A stretch of DNA of 64,000 nucleotides from Azospirillum brasilense (GCF_001315015.1 NZ_CP012914.1:1054001-1118000); one strand, 5' to 3'; numbered from the stretch's first letter, positions 17,029 through 26,803 are shown. Notes: a model not told the origin generated them from the letters alone. Translations and numbers: made by a program.

Positions 17029-20000
17029 GTGATCCGGCGCACCGCAAAGATTCTCGCCTGGACCACCGCGGGCGCGGTCGTCGTCGTCGGCGCCGCCGGC
17101 GGGCTGTTCGCCTGGCGGCTGGCCCAGGGGCCGATCGCCCTCGACCCGCTGACCCCCTATGTGGAGCGGGCGCTGAGCGACCCGCAGGGCCGCTACAGCG
17201 TCGATGTCGGCCAGCTCGTCCTGTCCTGGGTGGATGAGGAGGAGAGCGACGGGCTGACCCGCCTGGACCTGCGGGCCATCGACGTGCACGCGGTCAACGC
17301 CGAGGGCGACGAGCTTGCGGCGGTGCCGGAGCTGGGCGTCGGCTTCTCCGTGCGCGCGCTGTTCCAGGGCAAGCTGTCGCCGACCCGGCTCGACCTCGTG
17401 CGGCCGCGCCTCCAGGTGGTGCGCCGGGCCGATGGCAGCCTGGATTTCGACGTGCGCTCGCTCCCGTCCCCCGGCGCGCCGGAGAAGGAGGAGCCGGACG
17501 GCGGCCCTGATTTCGCGGGGGAGATCGTCTCCACCCTGATGCAGCCCCCGGATATTGCCCGCCCGCTGGGCCTGCTGCGGCGGCTGACCATCATCGGCGC
17601 CGACCTGACGGTGACGAACCGGATGCTGGGCCTGTCCTGGCACGCCAACCGCGCCGACATCGTGCTGACCCGCGACGGGACGGAGATCGTCGGCGGGGCG
17701 CAGCTGCTGCTCGACCTCGACGGGCGGACGGCGGCGGTGGAGGCGTCGGGCGTCCATCGCATGGCCGACGCGGAAACCGCGCTGTCCACCCGCTTCGACG
17801 GGCTGCAGCCGGCGGCGCTGGCCAAGATCGGCCCGCTGCTGGCGCCGCTGTCGGCGGTGACCGTTCCCCTGGGCGGGCGCATCGACGCGACGCTGGATTC
17901 GCGGTTCGAGCCGGTGCGCTTCAGCTTCGACCTGCAGGGCGGCGCCGGGGAGGTCAGCCTGCCCGCGCTGCGGCCCGACCCCTACCGCGTCGAGCGTGTG
18001 CGGCTGCGCGGCGGGCTGGACGTGCCGGGCCGGCGGGCGGAGCTGGAGCGGCTGGACCTCGCGTTCGACGGGATGGCGATGACCGGGCGGGGCGACCTGC
18101 GGGAGCAGGGCGGGCAGCGCAGCGGCAGCCTGCGGCTCGACCTGACGGCGGATGGCACGCGGGCTTCGCTCGCCCTCGACGGTACGCAGGTTCCCGACAA
18201 GGGCGCGTCGGTCGCCGCAACGCTCGACGGGCTGGTGCCCGCCACCCTGGCCGGTCTCGCCCCGGCGCTAGCGCCGCTCGCCGCGGCGCAGCTTCCCCTG
18301 TCCGGCACGGCCAGCGTGGAGCTGGACCCCGACGGGCAACCGCGCAACGGCCGTGCGGAGTTGAAGGCCGGCGCCGGGCGCGTCGTTCGGCCGGACCTGT
18401 TCCCGGAGCCGCTGCCCGTCGCCTCCGCGGCCCTGACAGTGGCCGGCGACCGCTCCTCGGGCAAGCTGGAGGTGGAGCGGCTGGCCATCGATCTCGGTGG
18501 GCCGACCGTGGAGGGAACGGCGCACGCCACCATCGCCGAGTTCGGCACGCCGGACGCCCGCCTGTCGGTCGAGGCGGCCGTAAAGGCCAAGCGGGTGCCG
18601 GCGGACGAACTGCCCCGGCTGTGGCCGCTCGGGGTGGGGAAGAACCCGCGGGAGTGGGTGACCCAAAACCTCTCGCGCGGCGTCGTTCCGGAGGCGACGG
18701 CGACCGTCCGGGCCAGCGGGCCGCTGTCCGACTTGGCGGCGATCGACGTGACGCATTTCCAGGCCGGCATCAAGGCCGAGGACATGACGGTGGATTATTT
18801 CCACCCGCTGCCCAAGGTCACCGGGTTGGGGGCTGAGGTGTCCACCGACGGCAAGACCTTCACCATCCACACCAAGGGCGGGCGGATCGACGACGTCCAG
18901 CTTGGCGAGGGCACGATCGTCATCGGCGGGCTGGACACCGGCAAGGAGACCATGGACATCCGCGTCCCGATCCGCGGGCCGGTGCGCACCATCCTGACCG
19001 TTCTCGACAGCCCGCCGCTGGGCTATCCCAGCCGCCTCGACCTCGACCCGAAGCGCACCCAGGGGCAGGCCGACGCGCAGCTCCACTTCCAGTTCCCGCT
19101 GCTGGTCGACCTGAAGGTGGAGCAGCTGAACCTCGACGTCGCGGCCAAGCTGCGCGGAGTCGGGGTGGAGAAGGTGGCCGCCGGCCTGACCGCGACCGAG
19201 GGCGACCTGACGCTGGCGCTCGACATGAACGCCATGACGGTGAAGGGCAACACCAAGCTGGACGGCATCCCCGTCACCATCGACTGGAAGGAGCAGTTCA
19301 CCTCCACCGCCAAGGGGCCGCGCACCCGCATCGCCGTGAAGGGCGACGTGGACGCCCAGGACCTGCGCAGCCACGGCATCGACCTCGGCGATCATGTGGC
19401 GGGGCCGCTGGGAGCGGACGTTCTGTTCACCGTGGACCAGCGCCGCCGCTTCGGGCTGACCGCCGGGCTGAACCTGGAGAAGACCCATCTGCGCATCGAC
19501 GAGCTGGGCTGGGAGAAGAAGCCCGGCGTGCCGGGCACCGGCAAGCTGGCGCTGGAGTTCCAAAAGGACCGGGTGACCCGCATCACCGGCCTGTCGGTCG
19601 ATGCCGGTGGGCTGCGCGCCCAGGCGGTCGTCGACCTCGCGCCGCAGACCATGGCGGTCACCAAGGTGGCGGTCAGCCAGATGTCGGTCGGCAAGACCGA
19701 CCTGAAGGCCGACGTGACGGTGCATGACGGCGGCAAGAGCGGCTATTCCGGGACCATCACCGGCCAGAGCCTGGACGCCCGCGTCCTGGCCGGCAAGGCC
19801 GACCCGCCCGGCGGCAAGAAGCAGGGGCCGAGCGATGAGAAACCGCTGCCGCTCGATTTCGACCTGACGCTGAACCGCGTCGTCTTCGGGGATGGCCGCC
19901 ACCTGTCCGACGTGGCCGGGCGGATCAAGCGCGACCGCCTGTCCTGGACGGCGCTCGACGTGACGGCGAAGGCGGGGCGCGACGGGGCGGTGTCCCTGCG

Positions 20001-20661
20001 GTACCTGCCGGGTGCCCAGGGCTTCTACGACGTGGCCATCTCGGCCAGCGACGCCGGCGCAACCTTCCGCGCGCTCGATATCAACGACCGGGTGCAGGGC
20101 GGTGCGCTGACGATCACCGGCCGCACGGTGGAGCCGCGGGCGGATGCGGCCATCGAAGGTCGGCTGGAACTGACCGACTACGCGCTGGTCGATCCGCCGG
20201 TCCTGGCCCGTATCCTGAATTCCATTTCCCCCTCCGGCTTTGCCGAGCTGATGGGCGGCGGCAAGGGCATCCGCTTTGGGCGGGCGGTCAGCGACTACCG
20301 CAAGGACGGGCGCCTGCTGACCGTGAAGGACCTGCGCACCTCAGGCTCCGCACTCGGCCTGACGCTGACGGGGGAGGTGGACATCGAGACCGACACCGCC
20401 AACCTGCGCGGCACCATCGTGCCCATCTACGGGCTGAACCGCCTGATCGGCCAGATTCCTCTGCTGGGCGACGCGCTGAGCGGCGGCGAGGGGCAGGGCA
20501 TCTTCAGCGCCACCTGGCACGTCCGCGGCCCGCTGGCCGACCCGGACGTGACGGTGAACCCGCTCGCCATGCTGGCGCCGGGCTTCCTGCGCAACCTGTT
20601 CTTTTTGGGCGAGGGGGGCGACGGCAAGGAAGCGCCCTCGCCGGGGACTTTCGTGAAGTAG
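17029..20661 (+). CDS. AsmA/YhdP-family large envelope protein
   Basis: 1210 residues with one N-terminal membrane anchor (residues ~8-30) followed by a very long periplasmic region of repeated beta-strand blocks. The C-terminal end, with GLNRLIGQIPLLGDALSGGEGQG-type text then GPLADPDVTVNPLAMLAPGFLRNLF, is diagnostic of the YhdP/TamB/AsmA-like group, which form lipid-conducting bridges between inner and outer membranes (shown for E. coli YhdP, TamB and YdbH). A DUF3971-like central part lies at roughly residues 540-830. The start is a GTG at 17029; no ATG fits. It is divergent from glnE with about 100 bases between. By family, its likely role is phospholipid transport to the outer membrane. 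Confidence 0.85.
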   Translation: MIRRTAKILAWTTAGAVVVVGAAGGLFAWRLAQGPIALDPLTPYVERALSDPQGRYSVDVGQLVLSWVDEEESDGLTRLDLRAIDVHAVNAEGDELAAVPELGVGFSVRALFQGKLSPTRLDLVRPRLQVVRRADGSLDFDVRSLPSPGAPEKEEPDGGPDFAGEIVSTLMQPPDIARPLGLLRRLTIIGADLTVTNRMLGLSWHANRADIVLTRDGTEIVGGAQLLLDLDGRTAAVEASGVHRMADAETALSTRFDGLQPAALAKIGPLLAPLSAVTVPLGGRIDATLDSRFEPVRFSFDLQGGAGEVSLPALRPDPYRVERVRLRGGLDVPGRRAELERLDLAFDGMAMTGRGDLREQGGQRSGSLRLDLTADGTRASLALDGTQVPDKGASVAATLDGLVPATLAGLAPALAPLAAAQLPLSGTASVELDPDGQPRNGRAELKAGAGRVVRPDLFPEPLPVASAALTVAGDRSSGKLEVERLAIDLGGPTVEGTAHATIAEFGTPDARLSVEAAVKAKRVPADELPRLWPLGVGKNPREWVTQNLSRGVVPEATATVRASGPLSDLAAIDVTHFQAGIKAEDMTVDYFHPLPKVTGLGAEVSTDGKTFTIHTKGGRIDDVQLGEGTIVIGGLDTGKETMDIRVPIRGPVRTILTVLDSPPLGYPSRLDLDPKRTQGQADAQLHFQFPLLVDLKVEQLNLDVAAKLRGVGVEKVAAGLTATEGDLTLALDMNAMTVKGNTKLDGIPVTIDWKEQFTSTAKGPRTRIAVKGDVDAQDLRSHGIDLGDHVAGPLGADVLFTVDQRRRFGLTAGLNLEKTHLRIDELGWEKKPGVPGTGKLALEFQKDRVTRITGLSVDAGGLRAQAVVDLAPQTMAVTKVAVSQMSVGKTDLKADVTVHDGGKSGYSGTITGQSLDARVLAGKADPPGGKKQGPSDEKPLPLDFDLTLNRVVFGDGRHLSDVAGRIKRDRLSWTALDVTAKAGRDGAVSLRYLPGAQGFYDVAISASDAGATFRALDINDRVQGGALTITGRTVEPRADAAIEGRLELTDYALVDPPVLARILNSISPSGFAELMGGGKGIRFGRAVSDYRKDGRLLTVKDLRTSGSALGLTLTGEVDIETDTANLRGTIVPIYGLNRLIGQIPLLGDALSGGEGQGIFSATWHVRGPLADPDVTVNPLAMLAPGFLRNLFFLGEGGDGKEAPSPGTFVK

Positions 20662-20682
20662 GGGGCGGACGGGGGCAATCTA

Positions 20683-20800
20683 ACCCTCTCCCCTCCGGGG
20701 AGAGGGTGGCCCAGAGGGCCGGTGAGGGGGTTGCGCTTTTGCCGGACGCTCCGCCACGCGCAACCCCCTCACCCTAACCCTCTCCCCAGAGGGGAGAGGG
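20683..20800. repeat. Composite palindromic intergenic repeat, copy 2
   Basis: Same element as 2986-3104. Outer hairpins and the core TGCCGGACG-TCCGCCA are in the same orientation as copy 1, but the GGCCC...GGGCC stem is in the left arm here and the GGTTAGGGTGAGG-type arm is on the right, the reverse of copy 1. It fills the gap between the convergent yhdP-like gene and tyrS, where it could act as a bidirectional terminator or transcript stabiliser. Confidence 0.85.
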
Positions 20801-20812
20801 AGCATTGGTCTC

Positions 20813-22066
20813 TCACACCGCCTTGACCAGCGCGTGACGCTTCTTGCCGGCGCTCAGCTTGATGACGCCGTCGGCGTTCAGGTCGGCGGTGGTGGCCTTG
20901 GCGGCCTCGTCGGGGATGGCGGCGTCGTTCATCCTGGCGCCGGCGCCCTTGATGAGACGGCGGGCCTCGCCCTTCGAAGCGGCCAGCCCGGCGGAGACCA
21001 GCAGGTCCACCACCGCGACGCCGCCCTCAAGCTCGGCGCGGGGCACGTCGATGGTCGGCAGCCCCTCGGCGGCGGCGCCCTGCTCGAAGGTGCGGCGGGC
21101 GGTCTCGGCGGCCTCCAGGGCGGCCTCCTCGCCATGCGCCAGCTTCGTCACCTCGTGGGCGAGGATCTTCTTGGCCTCATTGATGCTGGCGCCTTCGAGG
21201 GCTTCCAGCCGCGCCACCTCGTCCAGCGGCAGCTCGGTGTAGAGGCGCAGGAAGCGGCCGACGTCGGCATCCTCGGTGTTGCGCCAGTACTGCCAGAAAT
21301 CATAGGCGCTGAGCTTGTCAGCGGTCAGCCACACCGCACCCGCGGCGGTCTTGCCCATCTTGGCGCCCGACGAGGTGGTCAGCAGCGGGGTGGTCAGGCC
21401 GAACAGCTCCGCCCCGTCGGTGCGGCGGCCCAGCTCGACGCCGTTGATGATGTTGCCCCACTGGTCCGACCCGCCCATCTGGAGCATGCATTTCTCGCGA
21501 CGGAACAGCTCCACGAAATCATAGGCCTGGAGAATCATGTAGTTGAATTCCAGGAAGGTCAGCGGCTGCTCGCGATCCAGCCGCAGCTTGACCGATTCGA
21601 AGGTCATCATGCGGTTGATCGTGAAGTGCCGGCCGATGTCGCGGAGCAGCGGGATGTATTTCAGCTCGTCCAGCCAGTCGGCGTTGTTGACCATCACCGC
21701 GTCGGTCGGCCCGTTACCAAAGGACAGGTAGCGCCCGAAGATGCGCTTGATGCCCGCCATGTTGGCGTTGATGGCCTCGTCGGTGAGGAGCTGGCGCGCC
21801 TCATCCTTGCCGGAGGGGTCGCCGATCTTGGTCGTCCCGCCGCCCATCAGGACGATCGGCTTGTGGCCGGTCTTCTGCAGCCAGCGCAGCATCATGATCG
21901 GCAGCAGGCTGCCCACATGCAGGCTGTCCGCCGTGCAGTCGAAGCCGATGTAGGCGATGATCGGCCCCTTCGCCGCGCGCTCGTCGAGCCCGGCGAGGTC
22001 GGTGCACTGGTGGATGAAGCCGCGTTCCTGCAGCGTGCGGAGGAAATCCGATGTCAGCGTCGTCAT
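20813..22066 (-). CDS. tyrS: Tyrosyl-tRNA synthetase
   Basis: Charges tRNA-Tyr with tyrosine in the cytoplasm. 417 residues from the ATG at 22066 (upstream in-frame extension rejected), the normal length for the bacterial TyrS. The class I HIGH-type motif is HVGS at residues 50-53, the KMSKS-type loop is KMGKT at 236-240, and the tyrosine pocket text [15 protein letters not shown] is at 198-212. A C-terminal S4 RNA-binding domain occupies about residues 350-417. The matching tRNA-Tyr gene is far off, at 53596. It is divergent from anmK, with a candidate promoter between. Confidence 0.96.
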   Translation of the reverse strand: MTTLTSDFLRTLQERGFIHQCTDLAGLDERAAKGPIIAYIGFDCTADSLHVGSLLPIMMLRWLQKTGHKPIVLMGGGTTKIGDPSGKDEARQLLTDEAINANMAGIKRIFGRYLSFGNGPTDAVMVNNADWLDELKYIPLLRDIGRHFTINRMMTFESVKLRLDREQPLTFLEFNYMILQAYDFVELFRREKCMLQMGGSDQWGNIINGVELGRRTDGAELFGLTTPLLTTSSGAKMGKTAAGAVWLTADKLSAYDFWQYWRNTEDADVGRFLRLYTELPLDEVARLEALEGASINEAKKILAHEVTKLAHGEEAALEAAETARRTFEQGAAAEGLPTIDVPRAELEGGVAVVDLLVSAGLAASKGEARRLIKGAGARMNDAAIPDEAAKATTADLNADGVIKLSAGKKRHALVKAV

Positions 22067-22106
22067 GGCCGCGATCCGGCTGTCGTGGTAGGGTCCAGGG
22101 TCGCGT

Positions 22107-22135
22107 CTGTTAGCATGGAACGCGCGGCCCCACAA
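22107..22135 (-). promoter_or_regulatory. Candidate sigma-70 promoter for tyrS
   Basis: On the minus strand -35 TTGTGG (22130-22135) and -10 TAACAG (22107-22112) are separated by 17 bases, about 40 bases upstream of the tyrS ATG. Both hexamers deviate from consensus, so this is only a candidate. Confidence 0.35.
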
Positions 22136-22172
22136 TTCTCGGGGCTGATTCGATTGGGGATTGGGGTAAAGA

Positions 22173-23240
22173 ATGCAGACGGTCGTCGGGCTGATGAGCG
22201 GCACCTCCATGGACGGGATCGACGCGGCGCTGGTCCGCACCGACGGCGAGCGTCGGGTGGAGCCGCTGGCCTTCGTCACCGTTTCCTACGAGGATGATTT
22301 CCGCGCCAACCTGCGCTCCTGCCTCGGCGGGAAGGGGCCGGTGGAGGCGGTGGAGCGCGCCCTGACCGACGCCCACGCCGACGCCGTGCGCCGCCTGCTG
22401 GCGGAGACCGGGACGGAGGCCGCAGCGGTGGACCTGATCGGCTTCCATGGCCAGACGATTTTTCACGACCCGGCGCAGCGTCGCACCTGGCAGATCGGCG
22501 ACGGCGCGCGGCTGGCGCGGGCGACCGGCGTCGCCGTGGTCAACGACTTCCGCACGGCGGACGTGGCGGCGGGCGGGCAGGGCGCCCCGCTGGTGCCGCT
22601 GTTCCATCGCGCGCTGGCCGAAGCCCTGCCGCGCCCCTTGGCCGTGCTGAACATCGGCGGGGTCGCCAACGTCACCTGGATCGGGGAGGGCGCGGACGCG
22701 GTCATCGCCTGCGACACCGGGCCGGGCAACGCGCTGGTGGATGACTGGGTGCTGTCCGGCCAAGGCGCCCGCTACGATTCCGGCGGCGCGCTGGCGGCGC
22801 GGGGCAAGGTGGACGAGGGCGCGTTGGCGGCGCTGCTCGCCCATCCCTATTTCGACCAGCCGGCGCCGAAGTCGCTGGACCGCGACGCCTTCGATCCGGC
22901 GCCCGTGCGCGGGTTGTCGGTGGAGGATGGAGCGGCGACCCTGACCGCCTTCACCGCCGCGTCGGTCGCCCGCATCGTCCCGCATCTGCCGGAGGCGCCG
23001 CTGCGCTGGCTGGTCTGCGGCGGCGGGCGGCACAACGCGACGCTGATGGGCATGCTGACCGACCGGCTGGGCGTGCCGGTCGATCCGGTCGAGGCGGTGG
23101 GCTGGAACGGCGACGCGCTGGAGGCCGAAGCCTTCGCCTATCTGGCGGTGCGCAGCCGCAAGGGGCTGCCGCTCAGCCTGCCGGCCACCACGGGTGTCCC
23201 GCGGCCGATGAGCGGCGGGCGCTTCCACCCAGTGGCGTGA
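22173..23240 (+). CDS. anmK: Anhydro-N-acetylmuramic acid kinase
   Basis: Recycles the cell-wall sugar 1,6-anhydro-MurNAc by opening its anhydro ring and phosphorylating it to MurNAc-6-phosphate. 355 residues. Motifs seen are [16 protein letters not shown] at residues 6-21 (ATP-binding), [12 protein letters not shown] near residue 89, [12 protein letters not shown] near 159, and [14 protein letters not shown] near 179, whose aspartate is the catalytic base. Full length for the family. The ATG at 22173 follows GGGGTAAAGA. It pairs logically with the two lytic transglycosylases in the window, which release anhydro-muropeptides. Confidence 0.95.
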   Translation: MQTVVGLMSGTSMDGIDAALVRTDGERRVEPLAFVTVSYEDDFRANLRSCLGGKGPVEAVERALTDAHADAVRRLLAETGTEAAAVDLIGFHGQTIFHDPAQRRTWQIGDGARLARATGVAVVNDFRTADVAAGGQGAPLVPLFHRALAEALPRPLAVLNIGGVANVTWIGEGADAVIACDTGPGNALVDDWVLSGQGARYDSGGALAARGKVDEGALAALLAHPYFDQPAPKSLDRDAFDPAPVRGLSVEDGAATLTAFTAASVARIVPHLPEAPLRWLVCGGGRHNATLMGMLTDRLGVPVDPVEAVGWNGDALEAEAFAYLAVRSRKGLPLSLPATTGVPRPMSGGRFHPVA

Positions 23241-23252
23241 GGGCTGGGACCG

Positions 23253-23405
23253 CTACGGGCGCGTCCGGCTGTTGTCGGTGCAGTTGTCGGCGTGCTTGCA
23301 CCAGTTGCCGAAGGTGCTGGCAATCTGGGCGTTGCTGCAGCCAGACAACAGAACCGCCGCGACAGCCGCAACGACGGCAAGGCGAAGAATCGCCACGGCG
23401 CTCAC
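23253..23405 (-). CDS. Tiny lipoprotein, translationally coupled to an alpha/beta hydrolase
   Basis: 50 residues from a GTG at 23405 that overlaps the TGA of the upstream hydrolase gene by 4 bases (GTGA). The short protein has a hydrophobic N-terminus and a clear lipobox LLSGC, with Cys23 as the lipidation site, then a small polar tail containing two more cysteines (NWCKHADNC) that could form a disulfide in the periplasm. The long frame upstream in this register is a shadow of the hydrolase gene. No known family. Two cysteines six residues apart plus a lipid anchor are the only features that suggest a function. Confidence 0.6.
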   Translation of the reverse strand: MSAVAILRLAVVAAVAAVLLSGCSNAQIASTFGNWCKHADNCTDNSRTRP

Positions 23406-24064
23406 TCCGCCACGGCGGCGACGGGGTTGCCCATCGCGCGGTCCAGATAGTCGTCCACCTGCACCGCCAGGTCGTCGCTGCGGTTGGCGAAGAAATGGTT
23501 GGCGCCGGGCACGACGCGGTGGTCGATCCGGATGTCCTTCTGGTGCGACAGCTTGGTCACCAGCTTGTTCACCGCCGCCCCCGGAACCAGTTCGTCCTTG
23601 TCGCCGTGGATGATCAGGCCGGAGGAGGGACAGGGCGCCAGGAAGGAGAAGTCGAACAGGTTGGCCGGCGGCGAGACGGACACGAAGCCGTCGATCTCCG
23701 GGCGGCGCATCAGAAGCTGCATGCCGATCCACGCCCCGAAGGACACGCCGGCGATCCAGCAGACCGGGGCGTTGGGGTTGTGGGTCTGCAGCCAGTCCAG
23801 CGCCGCCGCCGCGTCGGCCAGTTCGCCCTCGCCCTTGTCGTAGGTGCCCTGGCTGCGGCCGACCCCCCGGAAATTGAAGCGCAGGGCCGAGTAGCCGCGC
23901 TTCGTAAAGGATTGGAACAGGGTGAAGACCACCTTGTTGTTCATGGTCCCGTTGTGATGCGGGTGCGGATGCAGCAGCAAGGCCATCGGCGCGTTGGGGA
24001 TCGTGCCGTGTGTGTAGCGCCCTTCCAGACGTCCGGCCGGTCCGTTGATCATCACTTCAGGCAT
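23402..24064 (-). CDS. Alpha/beta hydrolase (dienelactone-hydrolase-like)
   Basis: 220-residue cytoplasmic serine hydrolase. The start at 24064 (MPEVMINGPAGRLEGRY) gives the usual length; the upstream extension is unsupported. The fold is marked by an early HPHPHHNGT oxyanion/cap segment near residue 32, the nucleophile elbow GVSFGAW with Ser108, HGDKDELVP with acid Asp157, and GANHFF with His190. This HPHP-loop subgroup resembles uncharacterised proteins often annotated as alpha/beta hydrolase of the YfbB/COG2945 type. The substrate is unknown. The downstream lipoprotein gene is coupled by a 4-base overlap. Confidence 0.85.
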   Translation of the reverse strand: MPEVMINGPAGRLEGRYTHGTIPNAPMALLLHPHPHHNGTMNNKVVFTLFQSFTKRGYSALRFNFRGVGRSQGTYDKGEGELADAAAALDWLQTHNPNAPVCWIAGVSFGAWIGMQLLMRRPEIDGFVSVSPPANLFDFSFLAPCPSSGLIIHGDKDELVPGAAVNKLVTKLSHQKDIRIDHRVVPGANHFFANRSDDLAVQVDDYLDRAMGNPVAAVAE

Positions 24065-24185
24065 GGGAACGGCGATCCTGACGCGAATATAAGGTGATCC
24101 GGACCACCGGCGGAGCGGCGGGCGGACGCCACGGCAAGCGGACGTGGTTGCCCATGGACAAGCATGGATTTTTCGCACACAATTC

Positions 24186-24214
24186 TTGACCGTTTTGCTT
24201 GGTCATCATATATG
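24186..24214 (+). promoter_or_regulatory. Sigma-70 promoter upstream of cysE
   Basis: -35 TTGACC (24186-24191) and -10 TATATG (24209-24214) are separated by 17 bases in a locally AT-rich patch. The predicted transcript starts near 24221, giving a ~110-base leader before the cysE GTG. A perfect 6-bp stem CCTCTT/AAGAGG with a 5-base loop lies in that leader at 24286-24302. Confidence 0.6.
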
Positions 24215-24329
24215 CGTCGATGCGTCCTTACAGGGCAACCCGCGCGACCGGCGAGGCACGGGTCGAGGGCTCTTGCGAAAGATCACCTCTTCCGGCAAGA
24301 GGGCGGACTATACCACGGCGGGTGTTCCG

Positions 24330-25103
24330 GTGTTCAAGCATCTTCGCGAAGAGATCGACGGTATCATGGCCCGCGACCCGGCCGCGCGGTCACGGGCCGA
24401 GGTCGCGCTGTGCTATCCGGGCTTCCACGCCATCGTCCTGCACCGCGTCGCGCGCTATTGCTGGGATCGCCGCTGGCACCTGATGGCGCGCGCCGTCTCG
24501 CAGATCGCCCGCGCGCTGACCGGGATCGAGATCCACCCGGGGGCGACCATCGGGCGCCGCTTCTTCATCGACCACGGCATGGGCGTCGTCATCGGCGAGA
24601 CCGCCGAGATCGGCGACGACGTGATGCTCTATCACGGAGTGACGCTGGGCGGCACCTCGCTGAACCAGGGAAAGCGCCATCCCACGCTGGAGAGCGGCGT
24701 GATCGTCGGCGCGGGGGCGAAGGTGCTGGGCGCCATCACCATCGGGCGCGACGCCCGCGTCGGCGCCAACGCCGTCGTGGTGGCGGACGTGGCGCCGGGC
24801 ATCGCGGTGGTCGGCATCCCGGCCAAGGCGGTGGTGACGCGCGACCGTGTCGAGACGCAGAAGTTCATGCCCTACGGCACGCCCTGCGGCGACATCCCCG
24901 ATCCGGTGGCGCGCGCGCTGAACGGCCTGCTCGATCAGGTGTCGACCCTGCGCCGGCGCGTCGAGGAACTGGAATCGGAGCGCGGTGACGCGCATAATTC
25001 ATCCGTATACGAAACATCGGGCGTTCCCAACGGGAGCGCCCGGCCCGACAATGGGGTGCGCGAGCCGGTGTCCGCCGACGGCGGTCCGGCGGCGTCCTGT
25101 TGA
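24330..25103 (+). CDS. cysE: Serine O-acetyltransferase
   Basis: Transfers acetyl from acetyl-CoA to L-serine, giving O-acetylserine for cysteine synthesis. 257 residues from the GTG at 24330, which begins the family-typical [19 protein letters not shown]; the longer frame upstream is not conserved-looking. Residues ~70-200 are a left-handed beta-helix of hexapeptide repeats: [39 protein letters not shown], and [16 protein letters not shown] with the catalytic His pair. The last ~40 residues are low-complexity. It is followed by iscR 77 bases downstream, so cysteine supply and the Fe-S regulon are adjacent. Confidence 0.93.
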   Translation: MFKHLREEIDGIMARDPAARSRAEVALCYPGFHAIVLHRVARYCWDRRWHLMARAVSQIARALTGIEIHPGATIGRRFFIDHGMGVVIGETAEIGDDVMLYHGVTLGGTSLNQGKRHPTLESGVIVGAGAKVLGAITIGRDARVGANAVVVADVAPGIAVVGIPAKAVVTRDRVETQKFMPYGTPCGDIPDPVARALNGLLDQVSTLRRRVEELESERGDAHNSSVYETSGVPNGSARPDNGVREPVSADGGPAASC

Positions 25104-25180
25104 ACCAAACACAAACATAAGGCTTGGCGCCGATCCGCTGAACGGTCGGGCCGGGGTGAAGGAAGGGTAAGGAGGGTAAA

Positions 25181-25663
25181 ATGAGACTCAGCACCAAGGG
25201 ACGCTATGCCGTCATGGCCATGGTCGATCTTGCTGCCACCAGCCAGGGGAGCCCCGTCGCCCTTGCCGACATCGCCGACCGGCAGGAGATTTCGCTCTCC
25301 TATCTGGAGCAGCTGTTCGCCAAGCTGCGCAAGGGCGGTCTGGTGAAGAGCGTGCGCGGCCCCGGCGGCGGCTATCTGCTGGCCCATCCGGCGGACGCGA
25401 CCCGCGTGTCCGACATCATCCTGGCGGTGGACGAGCCGATCCGCACGACGCGCTGCGCCAACGGCACGCCGCAGGGCTGCCGCACCAACCGCTCGCGCTG
25501 CCTGACCCACGACCTGTGGGAGGAACTGGGCAACCAGATCCACATGTATCTCAGCTCGGTCACCGTGGCCGACGTGGTGGAGCGCCGGATCATCGGCACC
25601 AGCAGCCTGACCATCCGCGGCCCGCAGCCGGCGGACGAGGGCGCTGCGGTCGCGGCGGAGTAA
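25181..25663 (+). CDS. iscR: Rrf2-family Fe-S cluster regulator IscR
   Basis: 160-residue transcription regulator that senses Fe-S status. The winged-helix part is residues 1-80 (MRLSTKGRYAVMAMVDLA, QEISLSYLEQLFAKLRKGGLV, GPGGGYLLA). Cluster ligands are Cys92, Cys100 and Cys107, with His110 following in CLTHDLW; the Cys spacing (x7, x6) is slightly longer than the x5-x5 of E. coli IscR. It is the first gene of the iscR-desulfurase-hscB-fdx-mnmA run and likely represses it when clusters are plentiful (family knowledge). The ATG at 25181 follows GGAGGGTAAA, a strong ribosome site. Confidence 0.92.
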   Translation: MRLSTKGRYAVMAMVDLAATSQGSPVALADIADRQEISLSYLEQLFAKLRKGGLVKSVRGPGGGYLLAHPADATRVSDIILAVDEPIRTTRCANGTPQGCRTNRSRCLTHDLWEELGNQIHMYLSSVTVADVVERRIIGTSSLTIRGPQPADEGAAVAAE

Positions 25664-25690
25664 GGGAGCGCCCTTCGGCCCTTCGTCCCG

Positions 25691-26803
25691 ATGACCCGCG
25701 TCTACCTCGACCACAACGCCTCGGCGCCTCTGAAGCCGGCGGTGAAGACGGCGATGATCCAGGCCATGGATCTCGCCGGCAACCCGTCGTCGGTGCACGG
25801 CTTCGGCCGCACGGTCCGCCGCGCGGTGGAAGAGGCGCGCGTCCAGGTCGCCGCCCTGGCCGGGGTGCGGCCCGCCCAGGTCTTCTTCACCGGCAGCGGG
25901 ACGGAAGCCAACAATCTGGCGCTGCGCGGCTTTCCCGGCCGGGCGGTGGTCACCTCCGCCATCGAGCATGATTCGGTGCTGGAGGCGGTGCCAGGCGCCG
26001 CCCGCATCCCGGTGGACCACCACGGCGTCGCCGATCTCGCCGCGCTCGACCGCCTGCTCAGCGACGGATGCGGCCCCGCGCTCGTCTCCCTGATGCTCGC
26101 CAACAACGAGACCGGCGTGATCCAGCCGGTGGCCGAGGCGGCGCGGGTCGCCCACGCCCATGGCGCGCTGCTCCATTGCGACGCCGTCCAGGCGGCGGGG
26201 CGCCTGCCGCTCGACCTCGGGGCGCTCGGCGCCGACCTGCTGACCCTGTCGGCCCACAAGATCGGCGGCCCCGCCGGGGTGGGCGCCCTGATCCTCGCCG
26301 ACGGGCTGGAGCCGGAGGCGCTGATCCGCGGCGGCGGGCAGGAGAAGCGCCGCCGCGCCGGAACCGAGAACGTCATCGGCATTGCCGGCTTCGGCGCCGC
26401 CGCCCGCCTCGCACGGGAGGAGCTTCCCGACAGCGCCCGCCTGACCGCCCTGCGCGACGCGCTGGAGGCGCTAGCGCTCCCCGCCGTTCCGGCTGCGCGG
26501 GTGATGGGGGCCGGCGCGGCGCGGGTCGGCAACACCAGCAACCTGCTGCTGCCCGGCGTGGCGGGGGAGACGCAGGTGATGGCGCTGGACCTTGCCGGGG
26601 TGGCGGTCAGCGCCGGGTCGGCCTGCTCAAGCGGCAAGGTGAAGCCGTCCCACGTCCTGGCCGCCATGGGCGAGAGCGCGGGTGATGCGGCCTGCGCCAT
26701 CCGTATCAGCCTGGGCTGGGACAGCGACGACGCGGCGGTGGAGCGTTTCGCCGCCGCCTACGCCGCCATGGCGGCAAGGCTGGCCCGTGCCCCTGCGGCG
26801 TAA
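25691..26803 (+). CDS. Cysteine desulfurase, NifS/IscS class
   Basis: PLP enzyme that takes sulfur from cysteine and holds it as a persulfide. 370 residues. YLDHNASAPL opens the protein; GSGTEANNLAL (residue ~69) and SAIEHDSVL bind the cofactor; the PLP lysine is Lys190 in SAHKIGGP; the persulfide-forming Cys312 lies in SAGSACSSGKVKPSHVL, the long flexible loop type of group I enzymes (IscS/NifS). The start is the ATG at 25691, 27 bases after the iscR stop. iscU and iscA do not follow, which is unusual for an iscS. It could serve Fe-S assembly, MnmA or both. Confidence 0.9.
   Translation: MTRVYLDHNASAPLKPAVKTAMIQAMDLAGNPSSVHGFGRTVRRAVEEARVQVAALAGVRPAQVFFTGSGTEANNLALRGFPGRAVVTSAIEHDSVLEAVPGAARIPVDHHGVADLAALDRLLSDGCGPALVSLMLANNETGVIQPVAEAARVAHAHGALLHCDAVQAAGRLPLDLGALGADLLTLSAHKIGGPAGVGALILADGLEPEALIRGGGQEKRRRAGTENVIGIAGFGAAARLAREELPDSARLTALRDALEALALPAVPAARVMGAGAARVGNTSNLLLPGVAGETQVMALDLAGVAVSAGSACSSGKVKPSHVLAAMGESAGDAACAIRISLGWDSDDAAVERFAAAYAAMAARLARAPAA

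Noticed and set aside
16927..17757. N-terminal extension of glnE
   Set aside because: It overlaps the yhdP-like gene on the other strand and shows no family similarity; the ATG at 16926 gives the normal length.
23405..23732. 159-residue version of the small lipoprotein
   Set aside because: The extra N-terminal part is an out-of-frame shadow of the hydrolase gene; the lipobox needs the GTG at 23405.
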